Part shown: positions 34,334 to 46,691 of the stretch, piece by piece | How the letters are laid out: the number at the start of each line of letters is the position of its first letter | How positions within the stretch are numbered: position 1 is the stretch's first letter | Source of the DNA: Nymphaea colorata | Taxonomy: Eukaryota > Streptophyta > Magnoliopsida > Nymphaeales > Nymphaeaceae | DNA length: 64,000 nucleotides | Assembly: GCF_008831285.2 (NCBI RefSeq) | Contig: NC_045146.1 | Span: forward strand, 25,003,703-25,067,702 | Reading direction: 5' to 3' | The notes under the pieces: generated by a model | What the model was told of the DNA's origin: nothing | Seen by the model: only the letters and a program-made list of their open reading frames with translations | Databases searched by the model: none | Made by a program: the position numbers and the translations under genes

Positions 34334-37056
34334 ATGAACAAGGACAAGATCTTCAAGCTCGCCAAGGGGTTCAGGGGAAGAGCGAAGAACTGCATACGCA
34401 TAGCGAGGGAGAGGGTAGAGAAGGCCCTGCAGTACTCCTACAGAGATCGTAGGAACAAGAAGAGGGACATGAGGTCCCTCTGGATTGAGAGAATCAACGC
34501 CGGCACCCGCTTGCACGGGGTATCATTGTCCCACTTGTTTTTCTTTTTCTTCTGAATCTTGAATCCTATCATATTTTAGCTTTTCATGGGTTTCCATTTC
34601 TAATGTATGTTTAGGTATCTAGCTTTGATTGCTTAAATTTGTCATCATCCTGTGGGGAATCCGTAACTTGCAAGATCATGCTTGTCGTTAAATAAATTTT
34701 GATTTTTTAGGGTCGAAACTGTAAATCTTTTGTGTTCTCATTTATGGTCTTCTATGACTGGTCTGGTGCGGGAATGGGTAGGTTTTGAATTTTTACTAGG
34801 ACTTTTACGTGTAAGCTGGGGTCTGGTGTTCGTTTGTTGGTTTGAAGAATTGAAGATTTTAGTGCCTTCGTGGAGTAGTTGCATAGACATGAATGAAAAT
34901 GTTGAGCATTAAAGTCACTCGTCTGAATCACGAACATATAATCTGAGATGTTTAGATTGCAAGATCAAGATATTGATGATTGTATAGGAGTGAGAACTGA
35001 GAGGATGGGTTGGGGTTTAGTTAGTTGTGATTAAAAAACTAGCGCATTCAGCAAGGCTCTACACCCAGGAGTTAAAAGGGAAATATCAAAAGAATGTATT
35101 AGGAGGATAAAGTAATCATCTACTTAGTACTTACTTCCTCTGGTCCTTACTTCCTCTGGTCTAATTTCCTGTTACATGGTGAGCTAAATTGGAAAAATTG
35201 GTCTAACGACCTAACAGACCTGTTCTTAATCGCTATTCTGTTACTTCAAGAATCTGACAGACATGATCCAATGCAGGTGTAGTCTTTTTCTCTGAAAGGA
35301 AAAGTTGATCTCACAAGTCCTTTTGGGTACCTAATATACTCTGGTCATGATTCATATTTGAATGCTTCATTAACCAAACTTGTCTCATGCTTAATAGATC
35401 TTGCTGATGGTACATGTCAAACTCTAGAATCTTATTGTCCTATTAAAATATTGTCATAAACTGTGAAAATAACTGAAAGAAACTGAGAAGCATGTAACAA
35501 TAGCCTAAGCTCAGAAGGATGGAACTAAATGTTATGGTTCCTCTGATTAGTGCTCTTAAACCCAAAGTCATGCAATTCATCACGAACTTAGCAGCCCAAA
35601 GGTCATTGTCGCTAGCTGCTGTGTTGCAAGGACACTGATATGGGTGTAGATATCGAACATTTTCTGTGACTGCAGAAGAGGGCAGATGCTAAAAAGGTAA
35701 GCACTTCGACACAGCTATTTTATATATATATATATAAAATAAATCATGAGGCGGAGGCTAAAAGAAGGAAATGGTGTATCTGTTCTTTCTCCATCCTTTT
35801 AGTATCTCATAAAAAGGCGTGATGGAGAGTTATAAAAGGGAGAGCCTGGACTAACGTGAGCCCTGGTCCTACACTGGGGCTGGTTAATCCTTCTTTCTGT
35901 TGCAAGAGCAAATATTTGGACATGCAATACACCTGTTGTCTTGGAAGTATAATGTGAAGGATGTAGATGAATTTACGGCTTTTCTCCTTTTGTCTTTTGC
36001 TGTTTCAGGAGCACTTTGATAATAATCCTGCATTTGGCAACTTGGCTTATGTCTGTTTTCTTCCGTTTCCTTTTCTTCCTTTGGTCTTGCACTCTGTGTC
36101 CGTTGAGAACTGTTGAATGGAGGGCTGAATGCCTTTGTCTTAGTGCACTTCTTTTAGGACATCAGTCACCTATGGTTTTTCAACTCTGGACATCTAATAT
36201 TTGGGAACCCTTGCGTTCTTTGGGATTTTAGGTTATTTTGGTGGCTTGGCCCTAACAATGAAAGAGCTGTTAGTAACAGCAAAGTTTACAAAATCATGCA
36301 AGTTTTAAGACCAATTTCCTGTTTCTGTTTCCTTCTTTCTGATATCGAGAACAAAGAAATGGTTCCTATGTTTCTATGTCCTTATTGCCATTGGGGTGAT
36401 TGATTGAATGTGAATGTGGGATATCTGAGCTAGCACCTGAAGTTGCCTGTTTGTTATGTTTCTTTATTTTCCAATATTATTTGAGTTCATGGTATTGGAG
36501 AACTAAGGTTTGACTTGAAGCTTTACTCTGGTACTGTATGAGAATTATTGAGCTTGGCTTCATAATGACTACGCCGACTGTTAATCAGATTCTACTTTTT
36601 TGTTCCTTTTCCTTGTGCATGTTCTGTTGCTATCAATTGTGTCTGAAAACTCACTAGGGCGCACCATACCTGCTCAAGAAGTACCGCTGGGTTGAGCCAA
36701 GACAACGGAAACCTAAATCTGATCTTTATAGTATGAATTTTGTGTCGATTGCTTGAGAATGATCTTAGTTGTCATATATATCCAGTTAAGTCACATGCCA
36801 GTAGAAAATTGAACAGTCGATCTTTATGTGTGTGTGTGTCTGCACGTGTTATACACTGTTAACACTGTTCCTTTGTATACAGGTTAATTATAGCACTTTC
36901 ATCCATGGATTGATGAAGGAGAACATCCAGCTAAACAGAAAAGTGTTATCTGAACTGTCAATGCACGAGCCATACAGCTTTAAGGCCCTCGTAGACATCT
37001 CTCGAAATGCATTTCCTGGAAACAAGCTCCCCAGTAAAGAAGGCGTGGAAGCATGA
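34334..37056 (+). CDS. Mitochondrial large-subunit ribosomal protein bL20m
   Basis: Bacterial-type L20, which binds 23S-like rRNA early in large-subunit assembly. Two exons, 34334-34519 (62 codons) and 36883-37056 (57 codons plus stop), give 119 residues. The sequence [20 protein letters not shown] with the basic run [20 protein letters not shown] and, in exon 2, [20 protein letters not shown] is nearly identical to plant nuclear-encoded L20 of mitochondria. It lacks the longer plastid-type form. As in homologues, there is no cleavable presequence; the basic N-terminus probably serves for import. The intron is 2.36 kb and contains a further exon-like stretch at 36658-36756. Phase and splice sites are good. 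Confidence 0.96.
36658..36756 (+). other. Exon-like stretch inside the bL20m intron
   Basis: After an ACTAG acceptor the frame [18 protein letters not shown] runs 32 codons to TGA at 36754-36756. Its phase (0) would allow splicing from bL20m exon 1 and would replace the normal C-terminal half. The basic, Trp/Pro-containing composition looks coding, but I do not recognise it. It may be an alternative terminal exon, a relic exon of another gene or chance. Confidence 0.3.
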
Positions 37057-37810
37057 TTTTCCTGTGCCAGCTTTCACAAGGTCTGACCAATAATTGGTCC
37101 TGGTGGAACACGTATCCTGCTTTTCTTTTCAACTTGTTTCTTCAAGGCTGTTGTTGAAGCAAGAGAGTGTTTTCAGTTTTGTAGGGTATTTGCATTTTCA
37201 ATCTACCAGCATGTTGACACCATTCTGATATATGTTGAGTCAACCGCTTATTTTCTCCACCGGTTTATTTCTTCCTATTACTTTTTTTTTTTTGAGGTGA
37301 AGTATGGGTTCACAAACATATCTTGCTGTTTTTTTCTTCTGTTTGTGCTGGTTCAGATGGAGGTAGGGGTGATATATTATGGTGTCTTGTTTCAGTTTGT
37401 TTAGTTCAAGTGAGTACTGTGGCTCGCTTTTGTAGACGAGACACAGGCTAACCGTGATCTGTAAAAGATTTATTTTATTTTTTATCCAGAAGACAGGAAT
37501 GCTGTTAAGCACTCTTCATAAATGTATTTTGATAATGGATAAGATCAATTCTTGTTTGCAGAACGATTTTTTAGCAAAATAAAAAACTATTGCTTCTCTC
37601 AAATTGATCTCGTGGGAACCGTTTTCTAGTAAATAAAAAATTCTTAACGATATTTGTCGATTTGGGTGGAGAAAGAGCGCTTGGACCAGTGCTTCTTCAT
37701 TTAAGACGGATTACTTAAGTGCCTTGTTTGTGTGCGCATATGCGTGTTGTTAAATGAGGCATGTCTGGTGGGCGTCTGATCTGCGGAACACATGGATCGG
37801 TGGAACGCGT

Positions 37811-38030
37811 GTTCTGCAGATCGAGAGAATGTCTGCGCTGGGGTAGGCCAACACGTGTCTGCAGATCGAGAGAATGTCTGCGCTGGGGTAGGCCAACACG
37901 CACATCAAACAATACATCAAACACTCGACAACAAGAGAACCCCGGTATCCTTTGTTAGGCGGGCCTTGATGTTCTGCAGATCAAACAATACATCAAACAC
38001 GGTACACAAGAGAACCGGCTATCCTTTGTT
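37811..38030. repeat. Two nested direct repeats (45-bp and about 53-bp units)
   Basis: GCAGATCGAGAGAATGTCTG with the following GCTGGGGTAGGCCAACACG starts at 37816 and again at 37861 (period 45). Further on, ATCAAACAATACATCAAACA with AAGAGAACC and TATCCTTTGTT occurs at about 37904 and 37980. The word GTTCTGCAGATC links the two sets. Confidence 0.85.
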
Positions 38031-38229
38031 TATCCTGTCCAAACGTGTCAACCAACTTCGGTCCTAACAGCATTAGTTTCTCCAGATTTTTATTTTTCAA
38101 AAAAGGCGAGAATAGACATCTCGCGGACTGCTGGATCCATTTAATTGCTCGATTAAGGGCCGTCACAAAGTCATGTCCCAGGCGTGAAACGTCATCACAT
38201 TATAGGTGACCGTTTATCTAGCGGGACAC

Positions 38230-38231
<2 letters not shown>

Positions 38232-38268
<37 letters not shown>
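38232..38268. repeat. (AT)n microsatellite
   Basis: About 18 AT dinucleotides, some 300 bases upstream of the polyketide synthase start. Confidence 0.97.
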
Positions 38269-38270
<2 letters not shown>

Positions 38271-38465
38271 ATATTCTTTTGAATTTTGAAGGAATAAAAA
38301 TTTTTAAATGCTCACGAAAATTTGGGTGTCTACCAACTACACATACCTAATAACATCACGCCCTCGGCGTTTGCCAACTATGGTTCTTCTAGTGTGGTAA
38401 ATGTTGGTATGCCTGCCTCATAGGCTTTCACTTGCCAAAATATTTTTGTAAACCAACGCCGACCA

Positions 38466-38474
38466 TATTTATAT
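38466..38474 (+). promoter_or_regulatory. Possible TATA box of the polyketide synthase
   Basis: TATTTATAT lies 97 bases upstream of the ATG in otherwise mixed sequence, a normal plant spacing. The transcript start is not visible. Confidence 0.4.
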
Positions 38475-38562
38475 GAGAGGTGCGTCGCTCCGGCCTTCTA
38501 AGCAGGATCAGTTCAGCAATAAGATCTGAAAACTCCTTTGGTCGACCTTTTCTTATAGCAAA

Positions 38563-40122
38563 ATGGTGGTCGGCGCACCAAAGCCCGGTGAGAACACTCT
38601 CCCGGAATGCACTCCTGGGAAGGCTGCCATTCTTGCTCTAGGAAAAGCATTCCCTCACCAACTGGTCATTCAGGACTACCTTGTTGATGGCTACTTCAAG
38701 AACACCAACTGTGATGATCTGTACCTGAAGCAGAAGCTGGCTAGGCTATGTAACGAACCGCCCTCCTTGTCCTCCACTGATTTCTCTTTCCTTTCTTTTC
38801 TGTATTGAATATTATGTTCAACGAGATTTTTGGTAGATCAATGGTTTCACTTTGCCTTAGGGGACAATGCAAGGCACTAGTTGGGTTGTGTTCATATTCT
38901 GCAAATTATTTCTCATGCATGTTAATACATGCCTTCCTGCAACAAGACAAACAACCTCATTGTAGTCCTTTTGAAATACTAGATTTTAATAATTCATTTA
39001 CTGCAACCAATTAATGCTAGTTTAGAGAATTCCCTTTTCATTCGTACAGATCGAATAGTTCATGGTGCTTTACTGGGCTAGTCAATTGCCGTTGGTCATG
39101 TGATGAACACTGTCTTTGCAATTTTACCAGGCAAGTCTACCACAGTGAAAACAAGATACGTGGTGATGTCAGAAGAGATCTTGAAGAAATATCCGGAGCT
39201 AGCAGTAGAGGGTCTACCAACAGTGAGGCAGAGGCTGGACGTATCCAATGAAGCAGTAACCAAAATGGCCATTGAGGCATCAAGGTCATGTGTAAAGCAA
39301 TGGGGCAGACCCGCATCAGACATAACCCACCTGGTTTATGTCTCTTCAAGTGAAGCCAGGCTCCCTGGAGGTGACCTCCACCTAGCCAGGGGACTTGGCC
39401 TGAACCCGGACGTTTGCAGGGTCCTGCTTTACTTCATGGGCTGCTCCGGTGGAGTCGGGGGCCTAAGAGTAGCCAAGGACATAGCCGAGAACAACCCCGG
39501 CAGTCGAGTTCTCCTCGCAACATCAGAGACCACCATCATCGGATTCCGGCCGCCCAGTGCCGACCGGCCATATGACCTTGTTGGAGCTGCATTGTTCGGA
39601 GATGGTGCCGGTGCGATGATCCTGGGCACCGATCCAGTTCCGGGGGTGGAACGGCCGTCTTTCGAGCTACACTACGCAGTCCAGACCTTTTTGCCCAACA
39701 CAGAGAAGACCATTGATGGGAGGTTGACAGAGGAAGGCATAAATTTCAAGTTGGGGAGGGACCTGCCGGAGATAATTGAGGACCATGTGGAAGAATTCTG
39801 CATGAAGCTGATGAAGAAGGCAGGATTTGAGGGGGAGCAGTACAATAGGATGTTCTGGGCAGTTCATCCTGGGGGCCCAGCCATACTCAACAGGCTGGAG
39901 AAGAGGCTGAACCTGTTGCCGGAGAAGCTGAGTTGCAGCAGGAGAGCACTGAGTGACTATGGCAATGCAAGCAGCAACACGATTGTGTATGTGATGGATT
40001 ACATGATAGAAGAGAGCACGAAGTTGAGGGAGAGAGGAGAGAAGGACAGTGAGTGGGGGTTGATTCTGGCTTTCGGCCCTGGGATCACGTTTGAGGGGAT
40101 TCTTGCCAAGAAAATTGTGTGA
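38563..40122 (+). CDS. Type III polyketide synthase, LAP5/PKSB (anther CHS-like) group
   Basis: Enzymes of this group condense fatty acyl-CoA starters with malonyl-CoA into alkyl alpha-pyrones used for sporopollenin in the tapetum. Two exons, 38563-38749 and 39131-40122, join in a Cys codon (T/GC) with a 381-base phase-1 intron at the position conserved in chalcone synthases. Length is 392 residues (Arabidopsis PKSB about 395). The Cys-His-Asn triad is present: Cys167 in YFMGCSGG, His308 in WAVHPGG and Asn341 in DYGNASSN. The C-terminal GFGPG-type loop reads AFGPGITFEG. GKAFPHQLVIQDYLVDGYF and SEARLPGGDLHLARGLGLNP match LAP5/PKSB rather than true CHS, which has GCFAGG at the Cys. It is intact throughout. 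The substrate is inferred from the family. Confidence 0.94.
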
Positions 40123-40905
40123 AGTCTCCCTAAGTTTTAATCCTTTTTTCCCTTTAAGGTAGCCATTAATGTGGCTCTTATGCTTTTCCTGCTCGCAATT
40201 CGAAAGAAACCGCTGGCCCGCTCTCTCAAAATTGTGAGGAAATGCTGATTTACTACTAGACTACTAGTTGTCTTGGAGTGTAGTGTCTTGAGGATGCGAA
40301 TAATGGCTGATTACAGGGTGGGCTGAATCCACCACAGAACACCATTCGCCAGCAATGGAGACGGTGAATTTGCAAAAAGTAAACCATGATGACTGCTGCC
40401 GATGGTGATATGCGTGTCTTCTTCTCCATGAGCAACTGGTATGGAATAGGCACAGACCTAGACATAAGAGGTCAAATCTGCGTCAAACATCATTTCTCAT
40501 GGGCGTTGCCATGAACCTGCAAACGCAGCATTTAAAATTATAGAGAGATTTCATCACAAGATATTTTCAGGGAATATATTATACAAGAAAAGACATATTT
40601 TTGTGAAAAATCACATTTCATGCATGAAAATAATACGCCTCCTTTGAACCACATAATCATGTATAGGTGAACCACTAGGGACACTGTTATCCGTCTTCAG
40701 GCTGAACCGCGCCCACAAGTCAGATAGGAGTTTGGTATTAAGTGGCTGTTTGGACAAACACAGATTTAGTTAAAGATCTCACTATACGCTTAAAACCTGA
40801 AAAATCAGTGTAACATCGGCGCATATTGAACTGGAGCGAGGAAAGGTGATGAGATCTTGCCACTTTTTCATAAAGCAAATTTTGATAATATCACAACATT
40901 TTCAG

Positions 40906-40978
<73 letters not shown>

Positions 40979-41790
40979 CATTGACAAAGATTTATGACTG
41001 AATAAAACCAGACTGTAATGAGTTAATTAAATCTTGGGCATTTGATACGTGTGGGACTTGGTTTCGTTTGAGGCATGTTTGACCTGGAACTGGGGTGAGT
41101 TCCTTTGCAGGGCGGACTGTAACCCGCTTGTGGACAGACAAGTCGTTGCCTGTGGGGCAACAGTCCAGCCCACCCTAGATGTCCCCTGAAATGACGTCCA
41201 CATCGCTTATGGTTGAGTCCGGATCTAAATATCTTTGCAGTCACTCATCTAATCAAACTCAGTTTGAAAACCACCAGTTTTTCTTTAGGAAATCTCAACT
41301 TGAATTCATGTGCATGGCTGCAGAGACAGAAAGAAAATTCAGGAGGGCCATTGTTTCAGTTGCAACCTTGCAGATTATTGGTGTTTGTTGAAACAAATTT
41401 TAAGGAAAGCATTACATTTTCCAAATACAAAACCAATGAGTTCTTAAATTTTTCTGAAAATCGAGGCCGGCCATCGTTTAGCTTCTTCCCTGCCACATAC
41501 ACAGACAGACCAACATGCACGCTTCAAAATGGCCAAAATGCCTGTCACCAATCAAATCCATTGCTGAAAGCAGAAAGCAATAGAAGGCAGGTTCTCATCA
41601 TTGGCATAGATTTTCATACTGTATGTTTTGAGCAAGATCTGCAACCTTTATTTATCATACGAACAAAAAGACTTGGAAGCAGGAGTTCCTGCTAATACAT
41701 TATCTTACTGTAGATCATTAGAAACAGAGCTGGACAAACAAGCCAAGGGAAGAAGATGCAAATAACAATTCCATATGTAACGTCTCGCAA
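40123..41790. other. Intergenic, polyketide synthase to GASA
   Basis: Contains the 3' UTR of the polyketide synthase, an (AT)n tract and AT-rich DNA. Short frames at 41023-41244 and 41213-41695 show no domain. Confidence 0.5.
40909..40978. repeat. (AT)n microsatellite
   Basis: About 34 AT dinucleotides with one small interruption near 40967. Confidence 0.97.
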
Positions 41791-41803
41791 AGTATTCAAG
41801 TCT

Positions 41804-42556
41804 TCAGGGGCATTTGGGCTTTCCACCGTGAGTGGTGATGCTAGCATAGCAAGGGCAGGCCTCCTTGTTGCCGTAGGTGCCGGGAGGGACGCAGTTGCAT
41901 CTCTTGCAGCAGCTCCCGCACTCGAACTCGCACCTTTTCTGCCTCGATGCCTTTGAACACCTCACACTGCAAGCCTCTGCGCAGTCTGCAGCCACAAAAA
42001 AAACTCATCATCTCAATTAACTGCAAAAGAAGAAGTTCATGGTTGAGAAGCAACGTGTTTGATTGTGTAGAAACCCGAAGTTGTCCCATTAAGAAGAAGA
42101 TGAACAAACCTATAGTTTGGAGGAGTGATCTTTCATGTCCCCTGACTTCTGCCTGCGACGACACATTTCAAAAAAGCGATGTCAATACATACAAGCCGTG
42201 AATCGCAACTGTTTGGAATTTTCTCAAACTTCCAATTGTAAAAAGCATAGAGGAAGACCATATGATCAGCAATGTTAACTGTTAAGTGCCAATTCTTAGA
42301 ACTGGACCGCTTTGGATCTGTTTGCAGCGTTGAGTACGTTAAAAGAAGATGCAAAGTTCATGTGCTAATGCAGTTTGCAAAAGAAAGTGATTGCTGCGAG
42401 AGAGACTGAGAGAAAGAGATGAGAAAGCTTTACTGTTGTAGATCAACCCTGTAGGAGACATACCAATTGCAACTCAGATGCGAGTCTGCCCTCAACAAGA
42501 TGGAACACCAGAAAGGCAAGAGCCGCGAACACCACTACTGGCTTAATGGCAGCCAT
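41804..42556 (-). CDS. GASA/snakin cysteine-rich peptide 1
   Basis: Secreted gibberellin-regulated (GASA) peptide. Three exons, 42556-42464, 42152-42110 and 41985-41804, are in phase and give 105 residues. Residues 1-23 form a signal peptide (FAALAFLVFHLVEG), followed by a variable linker (RLASELQLAEVRGHERSLLQ). The C-terminal GASA domain of 60 residues begins DCAEACSVRCSKASRQKRC and has all twelve cysteines, including the CCKRCNC core, and ends GGKPKCP. The domain is closest to that of the third GASA gene (51883-52399). A TATAAATA box lies 58 bases upstream. Family members act in growth, redox signalling or antimicrobial defence; which applies here cannot be told. Confidence 0.95.
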
Positions 42557-42613
42557 GATCAGAGAGAAAGGGAGAAAGAGAGCCGATGATGAACGTCTAT
42601 AGCAGCATCACAG

Positions 42614-42621
42614 TATTTATA
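42614..42621 (-). promoter_or_regulatory. TATA box of GASA gene 1
   Basis: TATAAATA on the minus strand, 58 bases before the ATG. It implies a short leader starting near 42590. Confidence 0.7.
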
Positions 42622-42629
42622 GAGTTGGA

Positions 42630-45600
42630 GGACGAGTCATCCACGGCAGAAGCTCGTTTAGGGGAAGGCAAAAGGCTCATTCTGAGCAATGCTGATCCAA
42701 CAAATTAACAAAAAGAAGTTTGAAAAGAAGAAGAAAAGTTTTAAGCACCGATTCCCTGAGCCCCACTGAGCCCACATTCCTTGGACTCACAAAGGAAGAA
42801 AGGAAGGAAGCTGCAGTAATTCCTCTGTGCAGACCGCGTTGGTTTCCTTTGAATGCGTCACTCTACATAGGATCGAACTATACATCTCCGTATCGGCCTT
42901 TTCATTCATGTTCAACCACATTGAAACGAGTCATTTAATTATCACACTCATTAGTATTTTAACTTGGCAACATTCAAACCTACAGAGCATCATGGATAAT
43001 TCTCAGTATGAAGAAGAATCAAGACACGATTTTCCTGCCAAAGGAAGAAGCTCCGATTCATCTCCAGCTCTCTTGCTTCGACTCGTCCATCCAATCCGAG
43101 TGGATATAAGGGTCCCCCGACTTGGGTGTTAATTAATTTCCGATCCCTGTGGCCTACCAAGTTGGGGACAGCCTGGAATTCCGATTCTTTTAAGAGCCTT
43201 TGTCATGCGGACTGTCACTGATGCTTTCCTTCTCAGCTTTGCACTTGTTCGACGTTGATGCCCATGTCCAATACAGTCAAGAAAAGCGGGATCCGATATG
43301 ATTTAGACATGAATCAAGATCTAGATTAAGAAGATATGGATATTATTGCCAAGCAACTCTTCTATTTAGTAGAAATATAAGCTAACATGCTCAAAATATA
43401 GTAAGTTTTTATGTTCTGTAGTTTCCCCATCCAAATCTAGCTAGCATAAATGGAGAGTGCTCGAAACATTGTTTTTGACGACCTGATCATTTCTTTCTCT
43501 CTTTTGGTTCGAATATTTTTCTAGTTGTACTTTAGCACGCACTAACAGTTAGCTATATAGTTTACAGTGTTGAGACCTTCCTACCTGCTTGTGGTTGTTG
43601 AGAAGAACCAATTTGTTTTCCTATTTTCCAAATCTTCCTCTTATAAGTGTTTATGCCTAACCAAATGTAGCTTATTAGAATTTTCTTATTAGCTAGGTGT
43701 TATATATCTCCGTTATAGATATGGATGGAGTGTTTGTTTTGAAGATAAAATAAATTAAACTTCTCTTTCTTAACAAGTTAGTTTAAACTTGACCTGAGAA
43801 ACATGCCTGCTGGAGGTTTTTCCTCCTGAATTGCATTAATCAAAGAATGAAAAAATAGAATGTGCAGAAAAAGGAAAACAGGAAGCAATGAGCATAGTTT
43901 AAACTTTACCTGATAAACTTAAGATTGAAACTTTACTACTGCTATCTTGAAACCTTAATCTCACTAACAATGGTAGAATGTTGACATTCAAGACCAACCC
44001 AACGTTCAATTTCTTATCAAAGGGCTGTTCTTCAGTGTAAGATCATTCAAATGGTTTAATAATGCATGGCAGCTTCCTGCAACCAAATCCTCAAGTCATT
44101 TCAAGTTTTTTAAGACACAGAGCACAAACCAAAGTATCAACAACAAAAACCCAGAACATTTTTTTTTTCTCAAAACTTCCAAATTCTGAGGTGCAAACTC
44201 TGTCTTCATTTATTATGAGTTCTGTTGTATCTCATGCTTCGATATTGTGTTTGGTAGCTCAGAACACCATAATTTCTCTTAAAACCACCGATCTCTCCTA
44301 TTGAATGCTAAGGCATTAATCTTTTCTAAGAGCCATCTACATTTCCCGTTTAGCTTCTAGTTTTTAATAAATATGTGACGCCCATGAGTTAAATATATTA
44401 CCTAGCGATGTAGTTAAGGTAGGTGGATCTGATTGGTGCAGTTGGGTTAGATGACGAGATTATAGACCGGCCATGCAATTATTAATTTGGATGTATCAAG
44501 CTTGCTGTTTTTGGAAGAGCCTACCCATGTAGCCAACAGTTTATGACCACTGACGGTACACTTTGGATCTGTCAGGGTTTATCTGAATAATTAAGCAAAG
44601 TCTTGTCTTGAATCATCTTAATTTCTTGCTGTTGTATCTTTTCTGAACTCTTCAACGTATCCAATTTGTCTTTCCATTAAGAAAAAAATCTTTCTTGATC
44701 CAACATGTTTCGTGACGATAAAGCATGAGAGAGTCGCGATCTGATTATGTTTGCAGATCTAGAGAGAGAGAGAGAGAGAATGAGATGATCACGTCCAGTA
44801 GGGCAGCAGATTATGAATGGAGCCAGAGGGGATTCTGTCTTTCTTTTGTTGTACCAAATTCGATTGTCTATGTATTCAGCCGACCCATGTTTGGCAATCT
44901 AACAACCAGAGACAGTCACAATGATGAAGATGACTAATAATTGCATAAACATAGGCATCAATTATTGAGAATCAGATAGAAATTTTATTAATCCTTATCG
45001 TCTCGGCCTTTGAACTTTTGTTTAATCTGTTGATCATACATCTGGTCACGAAGGTCAATGCCAATGCTGAAATTCTAACTTTGGTAAATTGAGGAATGCA
45101 AATGGATCAGATCTGGCGTATTTTGCAACTAATGTTTTAATTATATTGGTTTTAATTTTGACTAATATTCAAATGTATAATACAGAAATTTTTGTCATCT
45201 TATTACTAGCATGGATCCGAACCCTTTGTATCTCAAACCTGGACCAGGTTGGTGTCACTGGAATGAGCTGATCATGAAATTCCAAAGCGATCTTGAATTG
45301 GAGCAGCAGACAAGAGGAGGACCAGCTTGATCCCACACTCCATGTGTTCAATCGAGTCCAGACGACCCTCCTTCCCCAGTTCTCTTTCAAATGATTTAAT
45401 TCACCAAGACCCATTGATTACATGCTTTTTAATTTGGTCTGATTAAAGTTTATCAGATTTTACCAGGGGTCCAGGATATTTGTTTCATGCTGCTTTAATA
45501 TATTTTTCTGACTAATTTCAGCAGCAGTCAAATTTTATTTCATATCATATCCAGTGATATATATATCAGGATTTTCTTAAAATCTATCTTTGCCTATAGT

Positions 45601-46658
45601 GGACATGGGCATTCACGCTAGACAGGTAGGTGGAGATGAACATGAGACGATCTGTGGTACTTTGTAAAACCGGATAAAACCGGATAATTTGGGTTCTGCA
45701 GGTGTCAGCATCGAGCCCCAGTTGTGGAAAAAATAGCACAGACATCCAAGTTGGGGCTAAGATCAAATTTGGTGCTTGACAGACGGACATCTCAATGGCG
45801 CTTGTAACGTATACTGGACAACCAATGATGTGGTTTTCTTTCTCTCTAGAACGCAATGACAGTGATATTTTTGATGAATGAAAATGTTTTCTTTGCTAAC
45901 TTTTATGAAAGATAAACATTTGCAAAAAAATATAGAAATAAGGAGTCAAAGGTATTTTTTCATGAAGAGCACCGAATTAAAGTTTTTAAAAATACCATTT
46001 TTCAAAACTTTTATATAAGACAAATATTTTTTTTTTTACAATTTACATATAAATTAGAAAAAAATGAGGTAAAGAGTCACCTATGGCTCTCCATACACAT
46101 ACATATTTATATATAAACTACAACTTTAGAGGGATAAGAAAAAAAAAAAAAAATTGGGCTGGGCTTTTCTGAAAGGGGTTTTCCTTTTACTGACCCAGAA
46201 ATGCTATATATAAAAAAAAAATGCAATATATGGAGAGAGAGATACGGGGTGGCTGATTGTGACAATTTGTTTCTATTGAATTAATGTATGATCTGGTTGC
46301 TTGATCGGGACACCCCTCGCTCCCTCCTCTCGTGTCTCCATCGACCACCCAGAAATCAACTCATCACACATCCCTATTCATCCTTCATTTCATACATCAT
46401 AATCACATATATAAACTACAACTATTAAGCTCATGACGTTGGATTTTCTTTTCAGTCATTGAAGGGAATGAGCATGAATTAACTTGTGGCATTGAATGGA
46501 TGTAATTATGCCTTGACAGCTACTGGGCCACCAAATTGAGGGACGGTACAGCTTCAATTGAAGATGACAATGGTGGAGCCATCAATGGTTGCAACCCGTA
46601 ATCGTTATAGCTGGATGAATGTGCTTTGCCATCACATACCTCATTTATACAGTTTTAG

Positions 46659-46691
<33 letters not shown>

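Larger units (their letters stand above)
37057..38460. other. Intergenic with local repeats
   Basis: 3' UTR-like DNA of bL20m to about 37600, then the repeat cluster at 37811-38030 and an (AT)n tract. No gene was recognised. Confidence 0.5.

Noticed and set aside
45584-45856. 90-residue minus-strand frame between GASA genes 1 and 2
   Set aside because: Isolated, no splice partner, no family resemblance and AT-rich flanks.
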